Of a stretch of 64,000 nucleotides of DNA, positions 10,340 to 18,915 are shown piece by piece. The notes under the pieces were generated by a model. That model was not told the origin of the DNA. It worked only from the letters and a program-made list of their open reading frames with translations, and did no database searches. Position 1 is the first letter of the stretch; the number at the start of each line of letters is the position of its first letter. A program made the translations under genes and the position numbers. The stretch comes from Planctomycetota bacterium (lineage in GTDB: Bacteria; Planctomycetota; Phycisphaerae; UBA1845): positions 113,419-177,418 of the forward strand of contig JAUWWQ010000001.1 in NCBI GenBank assembly GCA_030616775.1, in the 5' to 3' direction.

Positions 10340-11713
10340 CTATGCTTTGTGAGGGCTTTTCAGAAGCAGGTCGCGGAAGGATTCGTACTCCGTCGAGATG
10401 GTCTCGTACGTTTCCGGGCGGTTCTCGAGACCGGCTAGCGACGGAGGCGTGTCGGGATCGATTCCCAGTATGGCACGGATCTCTTCGGGGAACTTGGCCG
10501 GGTGTGCCGTCTCAACTGAAACCGACAACGTATTGTCACTCTCTGTGTTATCGCGAAAGTAGTGCTCCAGGCCGGCCCAGCCGACTGCGCCGTGCGGTTC
10601 CAGAATCAAGCCGTAGCGATCATATGCATCTTTGATCGAGGTTCGGGTTTCGTCGTCGCTGATGCTGACGGCGTACAGGTCGCGGCGCAGGCAGTCGAGA
10701 TCGGGTTGCTCGTGGACATTGCCGACCTCGTCCATTCGCCCGCCGTACACGTCCACCAGGCGGGCCAGGTTGGACGGATGCCCGACGTTCATGGCGTTGG
10801 ATATGCAGACCCGCGAGGGGACGATCTTCCGATATCGCCCCGTGTGCAGGAAAGCCGGCACCTCGTCGTTGGCGTTGGTGGCGATCACCAGCCGCTCTAT
10901 GGGTAAGCCCATTCGTTTGGCGATCACCGCTCCCATCATGTTTCCGAAGTTGCCCGAGGGTACGCAAATCACGATGGGCTCTTGGGCGGCGGCGTCTGCG
11001 AGCTTGACATAGACATAGACGTAGTAGACGGCTTGGGGCAGCAGCCGGCCGATGTTGATCGAATTGGCCGACGTGAGGCGGAGGCCGGAAAGATCCGGGT
11101 CGGCAAACGCCCGCTTTACCATAGCCTGGCAATCGTCGAACTTGCCCTCGACGCCGAAGGTGGTCACGTTCCCCCCGATCGTGGTCATCTGCTTGCGCTG
11201 GCGGGCGGAAACCTCCTTGATGGGAAACAGCACCACGACGCTGACACCCTCGACACCGTAATATGCGTGGGCGACGGCGCTGCCCGTATCACCCGAAGTG
11301 GCCGTGAGGATGAGAAGCCCACCACCCTCGGTCCGCATGAGCACGCCCATTAGCCGGGCCATCATGCGGGCGGCGAAATCCTTGAATGAGGCGGTGGGAC
11401 CGCGGTCCAGCCGCATCAGGTGGCGTCGCCCGGTAACATGTTCGAGCGGCACCTCGAAGTCGTATGCGTCCTCGCACAGTGACTTCAATGTGGCATCATC
11501 GACCATGCCGACCGTGAACCGCCGCAACATCGTGTGAGCGATCACAGGGTAGCTCTTGTCCGCAAGCGCCCCGAGGTCATCTGCAGAAAGCGGCGGGAAT
11601 CGATCGGGCATGAACAGGCCGCGGTCGGGGGCCTGGCCTTGCAGCAACGCCTCACGAAGCACAACCGTCGGTGTGTCCCGATTGGTGCTGTAGTAACGAA
11701 CCGGTTCGTCCAT
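10340..11713 (-). CDS. thrC: Threonine synthase
   Basis: A 457-residue PLP enzyme of fold type II that converts O-phosphohomoserine and water to threonine. The N-terminus MDEPVRYYSTNRDTPTVVLREALLQG and GLFMPDRFP are the hallmark of the long bacterial threonine synthase. The PLP lysine is K111 in GPTASFKDFAARMM, and ILTATSGDTGSAVAHA and VPSGNFGNMMGAVIAKRMG match the phosphate-binding and cofactor loops. It is divergent from the PLP enzyme at 12062, so two enzymes drawing on homoserine derivatives flank a shared intergenic region. No attenuator or riboswitch is obvious. Confidence 0.95.
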   Translation of the reverse strand: MDEPVRYYSTNRDTPTVVLREALLQGQAPDRGLFMPDRFPPLSADDLGALADKSYPVIAHTMLRRFTVGMVDDATLKSLCEDAYDFEVPLEHVTGRRHLMRLDRGPTASFKDFAARMMARLMGVLMRTEGGGLLILTATSGDTGSAVAHAYYGVEGVSVVVLFPIKEVSARQRKQMTTIGGNVTTFGVEGKFDDCQAMVKRAFADPDLSGLRLTSANSINIGRLLPQAVYYVYVYVKLADAAAQEPIVICVPSGNFGNMMGAVIAKRMGLPIERLVIATNANDEVPAFLHTGRYRKIVPSRVCISNAMNVGHPSNLARLVDVYGGRMDEVGNVHEQPDLDCLRRDLYAVSISDDETRTSIKDAYDRYGLILEPHGAVGWAGLEHYFRDNTESDNTLSVSVETAHPAKFPEEIRAILGIDPDTPPSLAGLENRPETYETISTEYESFRDLLLKSPHKA

Positions 11714-12061
11714 GTGGTTAACCGTTACTTCGTCGGCCGCGGGGGTTTTCGACCGGCCGCGGCGGATCGCCTATCCTTCCGACCTTGGCTCTACGCCGGT
11801 AGATCGTAGCAGTCAGCGTTCCAGGCGCAAACCCCTCGGAGACGGGCACACTGGCAAACCGGTTTTACCGGCGCTCCACCAGAAGCCGCGAGAGAGCCCA
11901 CGCCAAAAAGCCGCTCCCGCCGTCGGGATGCGCCGAATCGGGCCCAAAGGCCCCCAGTGCGGTCGGGAATCCGCCGGGCGCCATTGCCGGACAACAGGCC
12001 GATCGTGTATACTGATCCTGCCCGGCGGGGAGATACCGCGGGCTTTTACAGGAGAATGCCC
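11714..12061. other. Divergent intergenic region between thrC and the PLP gene at 12062
   Basis: About 350 bp with no convincing gene. It holds the candidate sigma70 promoter listed separately and the ribosome binding site AGGAG (12050-12054) of the PLP gene. Reading frames running through it have no family-like content. Confidence 0.5.
11984..12013 (+). promoter_or_regulatory. Candidate sigma70 promoter for the trans-sulfuration gene
   Basis: TTGCCG (11984-11989) and TATACT (12008-12013) are separated by 18 bp, ending about 48 bp before the ATG at 12062. The match is good by eye but not tested. Confidence 0.4.
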
Positions 12062-13525
12062 ATGTTTGGCGGTGAAGAAATCGAAATCACACCGGGGATG
12101 CAACGGTACATCGATCGCAACAACGAGTATCTCGCCAAGCGGGCCAAGTACATCCGCGACGTGGTCAAGAAGTGGAAGTTCGACACCATTGCGGTCCACG
12201 GGCTCTATTCCGTCGAGGAGGCGATCGAGGACTACCAGGGCGCCATCATCGAGCCCATCTTCATGAGCGCGTCGCAGGCCTACCGCGACTCGGATGAGCT
12301 GGCCGCGGCCCTGGCCTACCTGATCCCCACCTGGTGCTACTCGCGCATCGCCAACCCCTCGACCTACTATTACGAGTGGGCGCTCGCATTGCTGGAGGGC
12401 TACGGCTTTGACGGCGAGACCTCATGCTGCTCGACGTCTTCGGGCATGGCGGCGATCATGACGGCCGTCCAGCCGTTTTTGGTGCACACCAAGCACCACG
12501 TCCACGAGCCGCGGAACTTCCTGGCCACCGCCCAGTGCTACGGCGGCACCTTCCAGCAGTTCAACGTCCGTTTGATGCAGGAGCGCGACATCGAGTGCCG
12601 CTGGGTCGAGGATCCCACCGACATCGACCAATGGGCTTCCAAGATCGATGGGAACACGCGCTTTCTGTATGGCGAGTTGCCCAGCAACCCCCAACTGGGG
12701 TTCTTCGACGTTGCGGCGGTGGCGGACCTGGCCCACAGCCATAACCTCCCTCTGATCTGTGACTCGACCGTGGCTACGCCTGCCCTTCTGCGTCCGATCT
12801 GCCACGGCGCTGACATCGTGGTGCAGTCCGCCTCCAAGACTCTGACCGCAAGCGGTTTTGGGATAGCCGGTGCGGTGATCGCTCGCAAGGACCTGATGAC
12901 CAACATCGACAACGACGATCTCAAGAAGGATTTCGCCCTTTACATCAAGTACCTGCCCAACCGGGATTACGGCCCGAACCTCCACCCCATGCAGGCCATT
13001 ATGACCTTAAATGACATGCGGACCCTGCGTTCCAAGATGGACCTGCTCAGCCGCAACACTATGAAGGTGGCTGAGTTTCTCCAGGGCCATCCGCAAGTGG
13101 AGAGCGTCGGTTATCTCGGGCTGCCCCACCATCCGCTGCACGAGCTGGCCAGTAAGTACATGTGGCTGGTGGACGCGGAGCACGACGAGCAGTACGGCAA
13201 GCCGGTCAACCGCTACGGGCACCTGATGTCCTTCTGCGTCAAGGGCGGAGCAAAGCCGGCCCGCAAGTTCTTCGATGGTCTGCAACGGATCTGGCGGGCC
13301 ACCGACCTGGGCCGGATCAAGAGCGTGGCCACCATCCCGGCTATCTCCACCCATCAACAGCAGGGCGAGGAGGGCCGTAGACTGGCCCATGTCCCGCCGA
13401 ACATGGTCCGGCTCTGCGTGGGCGCCGAGCATCCCGACGACATCATCGCCGACCTCGACCAGGCGCTACACAAGATTAAATCGCGGCGCGCGGTGGGGGC
13501 CAGCAAACCCGCGCCGGTCTCCTGA
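12062..13525 (+). CDS. Trans-sulfuration-type PLP enzyme (Cys/Met metabolism family), 487 aa
   Basis: The start is ATG 12062, seven bases after AGGAG; an ATG at 12056 lies too close to that site. Residues from about 40 on match the cystathionine gamma-synthase / gamma-lyase / O-acetylhomoserine sulfhydrylase fold: HGLYSVEEAIEDYQGAIIEP, the aromatic-rich YSRIANPSTYYYEWALALLE, the glycine/serine turn CSTSSGMAAIMTAV, and the PLP lysine K259 in VQSASKTLTASGFGIAG. It is longer than typical members (about 400), with an extra 35-residue head and insertions. Placement between thrC and the homocysteine methylation operon supports a role in making homocysteine or cystathionine, but the exact reaction (gamma-synthase, sulfhydrylase or lyase) cannot be decided. 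Confidence 0.8.
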   Translation: MFGGEEIEITPGMQRYIDRNNEYLAKRAKYIRDVVKKWKFDTIAVHGLYSVEEAIEDYQGAIIEPIFMSASQAYRDSDELAAALAYLIPTWCYSRIANPSTYYYEWALALLEGYGFDGETSCCSTSSGMAAIMTAVQPFLVHTKHHVHEPRNFLATAQCYGGTFQQFNVRLMQERDIECRWVEDPTDIDQWASKIDGNTRFLYGELPSNPQLGFFDVAAVADLAHSHNLPLICDSTVATPALLRPICHGADIVVQSASKTLTASGFGIAGAVIARKDLMTNIDNDDLKKDFALYIKYLPNRDYGPNLHPMQAIMTLNDMRTLRSKMDLLSRNTMKVAEFLQGHPQVESVGYLGLPHHPLHELASKYMWLVDAEHDEQYGKPVNRYGHLMSFCVKGGAKPARKFFDGLQRIWRATDLGRIKSVATIPAISTHQQQGEEGRRLAHVPPNMVRLCVGAEHPDDIIADLDQALHKIKSRRAVGASKPAPVS

Positions 13526-13682
13526 CCCTCCGTTGAAGGACTATCGGGCCTGGGATTTGCTACCACACTCTCCAATTCCATTGCAGGCGTACCCTGCCGG
13601 CCTCATAGTCGAGGGGAATAGCCGTATACTTGGAGTGTCACGCACTATCCAGAGTTGGCGCGTAGAATAACGGAGTTGGGTG

Positions 13683-15143
13683 ATGAGACCTATTGTCAGA
13701 TTCCTGGGGGATGAACTGGTACGGAACATCGTCGCCGAGGCCCGGAGCGTCCTGTGCACGCTCGGAGTCGAGATCCGCAACAACGGTATCCTCTCCATGC
13801 TATCGGATCACGGCGCCAGGGTCGATGCCGAAAAGGGCCGTGCCTTTTTTACCCATGATGTCATCGACAACGCTCTGGATGCCGCTCCCGGGCGGTTCCG
13901 CCTATATGACGTGCTCGGGCGCGAAACACACGATTGCTCCGGGGATAATGTCTATTTCACGCCCGGCTCCGCAGCCATAACCATCCTCGATGGCAACACG
14001 AACAAGATTCGTACGCCGACATCACAAGATTATATCAACTACGTGAAAGTCGTGAGCCAGCTCGACAACATCGCATCGCAAAGTACGGCGCTTGTTCCGG
14101 GCGATGTACATCCAAATATCTCCGACAGCTACAGGCTATACCTTAGTCTCATGTTCTGCGATAAGCCGGTTGTCACCGGCGCCTTTACCATCGACTCCTT
14201 CAACGTCATGAAGGATCTACAGCTTGCCGTACGAGGAACGAGGGAGAACTTGAAGGAGAAGCCTCTTGCCGTATTCTCCTGCTGTCCGACTGCGCCCTTG
14301 AAATGGAGTGACGTCACATCACAGAACGTCGTTGACTGCGCCTTGTATTCCATTCCCGTAGAATACATATCCATGCCGCTGTCCGGATTTGTGGCCCCGG
14401 TCACGCTGGTTGGTACACTGGTGCAACACACCGCCGAGACCATAAGTGGGATAGTCATAAGCCAGCTCACCAATCCCGGCACGCCGGTCCTCTATGGAGG
14501 CTCGCCGGCCGTCTTTGACGTCCGCTATGAGACCACGCCGATGGGCGCCGTGGAAACAATGATGATCGACTGCGCCTATAATGAGATTGGCAAACACCTG
14601 GGTCTACCCACCCAGGCATACATAGGACTGAGTGATGCCAAGCAACTCGACGCCCAAGCCGGTCTGGAATCGTCCATGGGGGCTACGCTGGCCGCTCTGG
14701 CCGGTATCAATAACATATCAGGTCCGGGAATGCTGGACTTTGAAAGCTGCCTGAGCCTCGAAAAGCTCGTCGTGGACAATGAAATATGCGGCATGGCCTT
14801 GCGCCTTGTAAAGGGGATAGAACCTAAGGAGGACTTTCCGGCCCTTCCGAGATTCGAGGAGCTCCTCAAAGAGCAGCACCTGCTGATATCCAAACACACA
14901 CGCCGGTATCTCAAGGAAGAACACTATCTGCCCGGGCCGACGATTGACCGGGCCAACCGATCGCGCTGGGAGCAGGAAGGCGGACTCACCCTTGGTGAGC
15001 GGGCCCACGCGGAGGTAGAGAGATACCTGGCCAATTATCAACCTTCATCGTTGTCCGAAGATATCCAAGCGGAATTGACAAGACTCATGAACACTGAGGC
15101 CGCCCGTTATGGAATGGACGGCCTTCCACACAGCAATCTATGA
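13683..15143 (+). CDS. MttB-superfamily (non-pyrrolysine) methylamine:corrinoid methyltransferase, 486 aa
   Basis: ATG 13683 follows GGAG by 7 bases; a GTG at 13680 is the alternative. The sequence matches the trimethylamine methyltransferase (MttB) family, for example LCTLGVEIRNNGILSML, VYFTPGSAAITILDGNTNKIR, NPGTPVLYGGSPAVFDVRYETTPMGA and GLESSMGATLAALAGINNISGPGMLDF. No in-frame amber codon occurs, so it belongs to the large pyrrolysine-free group. Characterised members there demethylate quaternary amines such as glycine betaine or proline betaine. It should transfer a methyl group to the Co(I) corrinoid of the protein at 15883. Its stop overlaps the next start as ATGA (15140-15143), indicating translational coupling. 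Confidence 0.85.
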   Translation: MRPIVRFLGDELVRNIVAEARSVLCTLGVEIRNNGILSMLSDHGARVDAEKGRAFFTHDVIDNALDAAPGRFRLYDVLGRETHDCSGDNVYFTPGSAAITILDGNTNKIRTPTSQDYINYVKVVSQLDNIASQSTALVPGDVHPNISDSYRLYLSLMFCDKPVVTGAFTIDSFNVMKDLQLAVRGTRENLKEKPLAVFSCCPTAPLKWSDVTSQNVVDCALYSIPVEYISMPLSGFVAPVTLVGTLVQHTAETISGIVISQLTNPGTPVLYGGSPAVFDVRYETTPMGAVETMMIDCAYNEIGKHLGLPTQAYIGLSDAKQLDAQAGLESSMGATLAALAGINNISGPGMLDFESCLSLEKLVVDNEICGMALRLVKGIEPKEDFPALPRFEELLKEQHLLISKHTRRYLKEEHYLPGPTIDRANRSRWEQEGGLTLGERAHAEVERYLANYQPSSLSEDIQAELTRLMNTEAARYGMDGLPHSNL

Positions 15144-15853
15144 CCGAGATCATCACATTCTCAGCCGAAGAAGCTGCACCGGACAGAAATGCTGTCTTCG
15201 AGGGTCAGGGTATACCTGCAGGGGCGGTTGTCACACAAGACACCGAAGACTTATACAACACGGCGCGCGATGTGCTTTCGGACAGCGCTGCGCCGGTCGC
15301 CATGTTTGCGGAAATATCCAAGGCGGATTTCGCCGTTGTCTACCGCGGAGTAGGGTTCAACGAGCCGAGCACACCCGTCAAGGATATTTCTGCCCGGGCC
15401 GAACAGCTAGCCCTGTTTGCACTCACGTTAGGCAAGTCAATAAGTGAGAAAATCACGGAGCGTTTCGAGGCGGGCGACTTCGCAACGGCCAGCATGCTGG
15501 ACTCTGCGGCCTCCGCAGCGGCCGACAGGCTCGCTGGTATCGTTGAACCGCGCTTTCTTGAGTATCTCCTATCCAGAGAACTGGCTACGCCTTCCACAAC
15601 AGTATTGGGCTATAGCCCCGGTTATTGTGGCTGGCACATGAGCGGCCAGGAGAAGCTCTTCGAGTTTCTTCAACCTGGACGGATCGGAATTTCGTTGACG
15701 GAGAGTTTTCTGATGCAGCCGTTGAAATCGATTTCCGGCGTCCTTATTGCGGGTCCCGCTGACATCCACAGATTCGCCAATTCCTATCCGCTCTGCTCTC
15801 TCTGCGAGACCCAGAGCTGCCGAAAGAGGATACGGGCATTACCGGAAACATGA
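15140..15853 (+). CDS. MetH-activation-domain-like corrinoid reactivation protein, 237 aa
   Basis: The C-terminal half aligns with the AdoMet-binding activation domain of cobalamin-dependent methionine synthase. LGYSPGYCGWHMSGQEKLFE corresponds to the R-x-A-P-G-Y type AdoMet loop, and GISLTESFLMQPLKSISGVL to the conserved LTESFAMWP segment. In MetH this domain re-methylates oxidised Co(II) corrinoid using AdoMet and an electron. Here it is a separate protein, so it probably services the corrinoid protein two genes on. The tail has a Cys motif, YPLCSLCETQSCRKR (C-x2-C-x4-C), absent from MetH, which might bind an Fe-S cluster or zinc. The ATGA overlap with the MttB-like gene supports joint function. 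Confidence 0.8.
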   Translation: MTEIITFSAEEAAPDRNAVFEGQGIPAGAVVTQDTEDLYNTARDVLSDSAAPVAMFAEISKADFAVVYRGVGFNEPSTPVKDISARAEQLALFALTLGKSISEKITERFEAGDFATASMLDSAASAAADRLAGIVEPRFLEYLLSRELATPSTTVLGYSPGYCGWHMSGQEKLFEFLQPGRIGISLTESFLMQPLKSISGVLIAGPADIHRFANSYPLCSLCETQSCRKRIRALPET

Positions 15854-15882
15854 AGTACTGACGACACACAGAAGGAATCGAT

Positions 15883-16521
15883 ATGGATATACTCACGCGG
15901 ATTTCGGACACCCTAATCGGCGGTGACGATGAGAACGTTGCCCGGCTTACCCGGCAGGCGATTGATCAGGGCATCCCGGCCAAGGACATTCTGGATAGAG
16001 GACTCATTGGCGGGATGAATACCGTCGGTGAAAGATTCAAAGTGCATGAGATCTTCCTGCCGGAGGTGCTTCTGTCGGCAAGAGCCATGCACGCCGGGTT
16101 GGATGAAATCAAGCCCTTGTTGATCCGGGACGGGGTCCCATCGCGCGGCAAGGTAATCATCGGTTCGGTACAGGGTGATTTGCACGACATTGGCAAGAAC
16201 CTTGTCGGAATAATGCTGAAAGGCGCCGCCTTCGAGGTGATCGATCTCGGCAACGACGTAGCCCCGGAGAGTTTTGTGGAGACGGCAACAAGGGAGAACG
16301 CCGTGATAATCGGCATGTCCGCGCTGCTCACGACGACAATGCCGATGATGGGCTCAGTCGTCAACCTCGTCAGGGAGCAGGGTCTCGGCGACCGTTTGAA
16401 GATCATAATCGGCGGAGCCCCCGTCTCCGAAGAGTATGCCCGCCAGATTGGTGCCGATGCGTACGGCTTTGACGCGGCCAATGCGGTCGACCGTGTGAAA
16501 AGTCTTGTAGGTGTGAACTGA
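15883..16521 (+). CDS. Corrinoid-binding methyl carrier protein (MtbC/MtaC-like), 212 aa
   Basis: The protein has the two-domain plan of small corrinoid proteins. An N-terminal four-helix cap (LARQAIDQGIPAKDILDRGLIGGMN, GERFKVHEIFLPEVLLSARAMHAG) is followed by a Rossmann-like B12 domain. That domain holds the base-off/His-on signature D-x-H-x-x-G in VQGDLHDIGKNLVGIML, a GMSALLTTTM loop and IIIGGAPVSEEYARQIGADAY. It carries the methyl group between the MttB-like enzyme and the homocysteine methyltransferase, which starts one base after this stop. AGAAGGAA lies just before the ATG. Family assignment is firm; the partner is inferred from the operon. Confidence 0.9.
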   Translation: MDILTRISDTLIGGDDENVARLTRQAIDQGIPAKDILDRGLIGGMNTVGERFKVHEIFLPEVLLSARAMHAGLDEIKPLLIRDGVPSRGKVIIGSVQGDLHDIGKNLVGIMLKGAAFEVIDLGNDVAPESFVETATRENAVIIGMSALLTTTMPMMGSVVNLVREQGLGDRLKIIIGGAPVSEEYARQIGADAYGFDAANAVDRVKSLVGVN

Positions 16522-16522
16522 G

Positions 16523-17416
16523 ATGAAGCAGCTTCTTGAGCGACTTACCACCGGAGAAATCTTGGTTGCAGATGGAGCAATGGGGACACTCCTTTTCCAT
16601 AAAGGGCTCAAGCCCGGTGACTGTCCTGAGTCTGTTAATCTTGCCAGGCCGGAGATTATGGAAGAAATCGCCGGCTCATATCTGGCTGCCGGCGCAGACA
16701 TAGTCCAGACCAACACCTTCGGGGGATCTTCGCTGAAACTCGCTGCATATGCTCTGGGTGAAGCCGCGGAAGAGATAAACCGAAATGCCGTCACTGCAGT
16801 TCGAAAAGTAGTCGGTGAGCGTGCCTACGTGTCCGGGTCGTGCGGTCCGACCGGCAAGATATTGAAGCCCTACGGAGATGCCGACCCCGAGGAACTCTAC
16901 GACAGTTTCCACAAACAGATCCAGGCGCTGGTCAGTGCCGGGGCCGACTGTGTATGCGTCGAGACTATGGTGGATGTCAAGGAGGCGACATTGGCTGTCA
17001 GGGCCGCGAAGGAGGTTTCCTCAGGTACTCCCGTGATGGCCACAATGACATTTGATGCCACCGCAAGGGGCTTCTACACGATAATGGGCGTGGATATCAA
17101 ACAGGCTGCATCCGGGCTCGAAGAAGCCGGGGCGGATGTTGTCGGCTCCAACTGTGGCAATGGCATTGAGAACATGATCAAGATCGCCAGAGAGTTTCGA
17201 GAGTGTACCGGCCTACCTCTTATTATTCAGTCTAATGCCGGCATGCCGGAGACCAAGGATGGTGCAACAGTATACAGGGAAACACCTGAGTTCATGGCCG
17301 ATAGAGCCGCCGAACTGATTGATACAGGTGTGTCGATCATTGGGGGCTGTTGTGGAACCACTCCGAAGCACACTGCTGCCATGCGGAAGATGGTCGATAC
17401 GCTCACAAAACGTTAA
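16523..17416 (+). CDS. Homocysteine S-methyltransferase domain protein (MetH module 1-like), 297 aa
   Basis: A single Hcy-binding TIM barrel equal in length to the first module of MetH: ILVADGAMGTLLFHKGLKPGD, YLAAGADIVQTNTFGGSSLKL, CVETMVDVKEATLAVRAAKE. Zinc/homocysteine ligands are the Cys in VVGSNCGNGIENM and the Cys pair in IIGGCCGTTPKHTAAM. It lacks the folate, B12 and activation domains. Two of these are supplied by neighbouring genes and the folate module seems to be replaced by the MttB-like protein. The gene should form methionine from homocysteine and methyl-corrinoid. The one-base gap to the corrinoid gene shows tight co-expression. Confidence 0.85.
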   Translation: MKQLLERLTTGEILVADGAMGTLLFHKGLKPGDCPESVNLARPEIMEEIAGSYLAAGADIVQTNTFGGSSLKLAAYALGEAAEEINRNAVTAVRKVVGERAYVSGSCGPTGKILKPYGDADPEELYDSFHKQIQALVSAGADCVCVETMVDVKEATLAVRAAKEVSSGTPVMATMTFDATARGFYTIMGVDIKQAASGLEEAGADVVGSNCGNGIENMIKIAREFRECTGLPLIIQSNAGMPETKDGATVYRETPEFMADRAAELIDTGVSIIGGCCGTTPKHTAAMRKMVDTLTKR

Positions 17417-17528
17417 CGATGGATGTGTCTATGAGCGGTGTTTACGCACAGACTGATGGACAAGCCGGCTTGAGGCCACGTGTCGCCGGACAAGATCAAC
17501 TTGCAGGTCTACAAGGAGGCACATCAAG

Positions 17529-18395
17529 GTGATCGGCAATTTCGCCCTCATCATCGGCGCTATGAGGTGCGGTACCACCAGCCTGTTCAGCTACCTGGCC
17601 CAACATCCACAGGTATCGCCATCAACGCCTAAAGAGCCGGATTTCTTCGCCAACGACGGCAACTGGGGCAAAGGATTTGAATGGTATCAAACACTGTGGG
17701 ACTGGGACCCGCACAAACATACCATTGCACTCGAAGCATCCACGAACTATACGAAAATACCCGGATTACCCAACGCTGCCGAGCGCATTGCGAAGGTCAA
17801 AGCGGATTTCCGTTTCATCTATGTGCTACGCGACCCGATCGAGCGAATTGAGTCTCAATATGCGCACGCAGTTGTGCACGGAAAGGCGGCGATACCGGAA
17901 GGCGGCGAGGGAGAACTGCGTACTCACTGGATTGCGGTCTCCAAGTATGCCATGCAAATCGCGGAATACTACGTCCGATTCCCGTCGGACCGGATCTTGC
18001 TCCTGGACTTTGACGATCTTAAAAAGGAACCGGACGCGGTCGTGAAACGCGTATGCCGGTTTCTCGACATTGACCCTTCTTCATCCCTGGCCGGCGTGGG
18101 CACGGTTCACAACCCGAGCAAACGCGATCATCCGTTGTACGTCGCCCTTAAGCGCAGCTCACTGGCTTGTTCGGTCGCCAAGCTGCTCCCGCTCAGCATC
18201 AAGCAGAGCCTGCGCAATCGCCTGGCCCGGAAGCTCGACGTGGATATCAGGCTCTCGGAATCTCAGCGGGCGTTTGCCCTGCGTGAGCTTCAAGAGGACA
18301 TGAAGAGGCTGAGCGAGGAGTACGGCTTCGACGTGTCACGCTGGTGTCGGCCACAGGCAGGCGCGGAGGACCCGCAAGGAACCCGCACCCGATAA
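17529..18395 (+). CDS. Sulfotransferase family protein (PAPS-dependent), 288 aa
   Basis: GTG start at 17529, fixed by AAGGAGG at 17513-17519, a near-perfect ribosome binding site nine bases upstream. The 5'-phosphosulfate loop is GAMRCGTTSLFSYLAQHP, and the 3'-phosphate motif is FRFIYVLRDPIERIESQY. EPDFFAND and LLLDFDDLKKEPDAVVKRVCRFLDID complete the Sulfotransfer_1 fold. No signal peptide or membrane helix is seen, so it is cytoplasmic. The acceptor may be a glycan or lipid but nothing here identifies it. It lies 112 bp after the methionine operon and could be co-transcribed; a link to that pathway is not implied. Confidence 0.85.
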   Translation: MIGNFALIIGAMRCGTTSLFSYLAQHPQVSPSTPKEPDFFANDGNWGKGFEWYQTLWDWDPHKHTIALEASTNYTKIPGLPNAAERIAKVKADFRFIYVLRDPIERIESQYAHAVVHGKAAIPEGGEGELRTHWIAVSKYAMQIAEYYVRFPSDRILLLDFDDLKKEPDAVVKRVCRFLDIDPSSSLAGVGTVHNPSKRDHPLYVALKRSSLACSVAKLLPLSIKQSLRNRLARKLDVDIRLSESQRAFALRELQEDMKRLSEEYGFDVSRWCRPQAGAEDPQGTRTR

Positions 18396-18676
18396 AACGT
18401 TCTCAAACCTCAGTTACCAGGGCATCTGCAACGGCGTGACCGCCGCAATCCGATTGACGGGCATCTTCGATCGCGCCGGAGGAGCCATCCGAGAAATCCA
18501 GGCCAGACGACTTCGGGAACCAACGGCCCCGTAAGGGCATCCAAGTACTTGAGCCGCCCACACGGGTTACTGGGAATCACAGGTGTGGACACAGAGGCGG
18601 GTGCGCCAACACGCTACTGTAAAACCGTTCCCCGAGCGCGTTTTGGCCTGAAAGCGTGCGCGAGAACATGGGTGGC

Positions 18677-18708
18677 ACTGGTCCCGATGTATATCGGGAC
18701 CCGCCAGT
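18677..18708. repeat. Palindromic intergenic repeat, GGTCCCGAT/ATCGGGACC core
   Basis: Nine-base arms GGTCCCGAT and ATCGGGACC enclose GTAT, flanked by ACTGG and CCAGT that can extend the stem with mismatches. It resembles a dispersed palindromic unit; it has no T-tract and is not a typical terminator. Confidence 0.6.
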
Positions 18709-18731
18709 ATTCCTTCGTCAGGCATGCATAG

Positions 18732-18753
18732 CACTGGCAGCAAGCTGCCAGTG
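18732..18753. repeat. Perfect inverted repeat CACTGGCAGC-AA-GCTGCCAGTG
   Basis: Ten-base perfect arms around AA. It follows the previous palindrome by about 25 bp and shares the TGGCACTGG theme, so the two probably belong to one repeat family. Confidence 0.65.
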
Positions 18754-18915
18754 GCACCACACGCGCTCTAAGAAAACGGTGGCTCGTGCGTAGTAGAATA
18801 TAGACGAACGACCGGGCATTGAAGAAGTCCGGGTTTCGTGACCGGCGGGCAAGAGTTCACCTTGGGATGCCCATTCTCGCCGGGTGGATCGGCTGGAGCG
18901 GAGATATCCGACGCC

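Larger units (their letters stand above)
18396..18915. other. Intergenic region with two palindromic repeats
   Basis: About 520 bp without a supported gene; the open frames lack family-like content. It contains two imperfect-to-perfect inverted repeats (listed separately) and must hold the promoter for the sigma factor gene, though I see no clear consensus. Confidence 0.5.
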
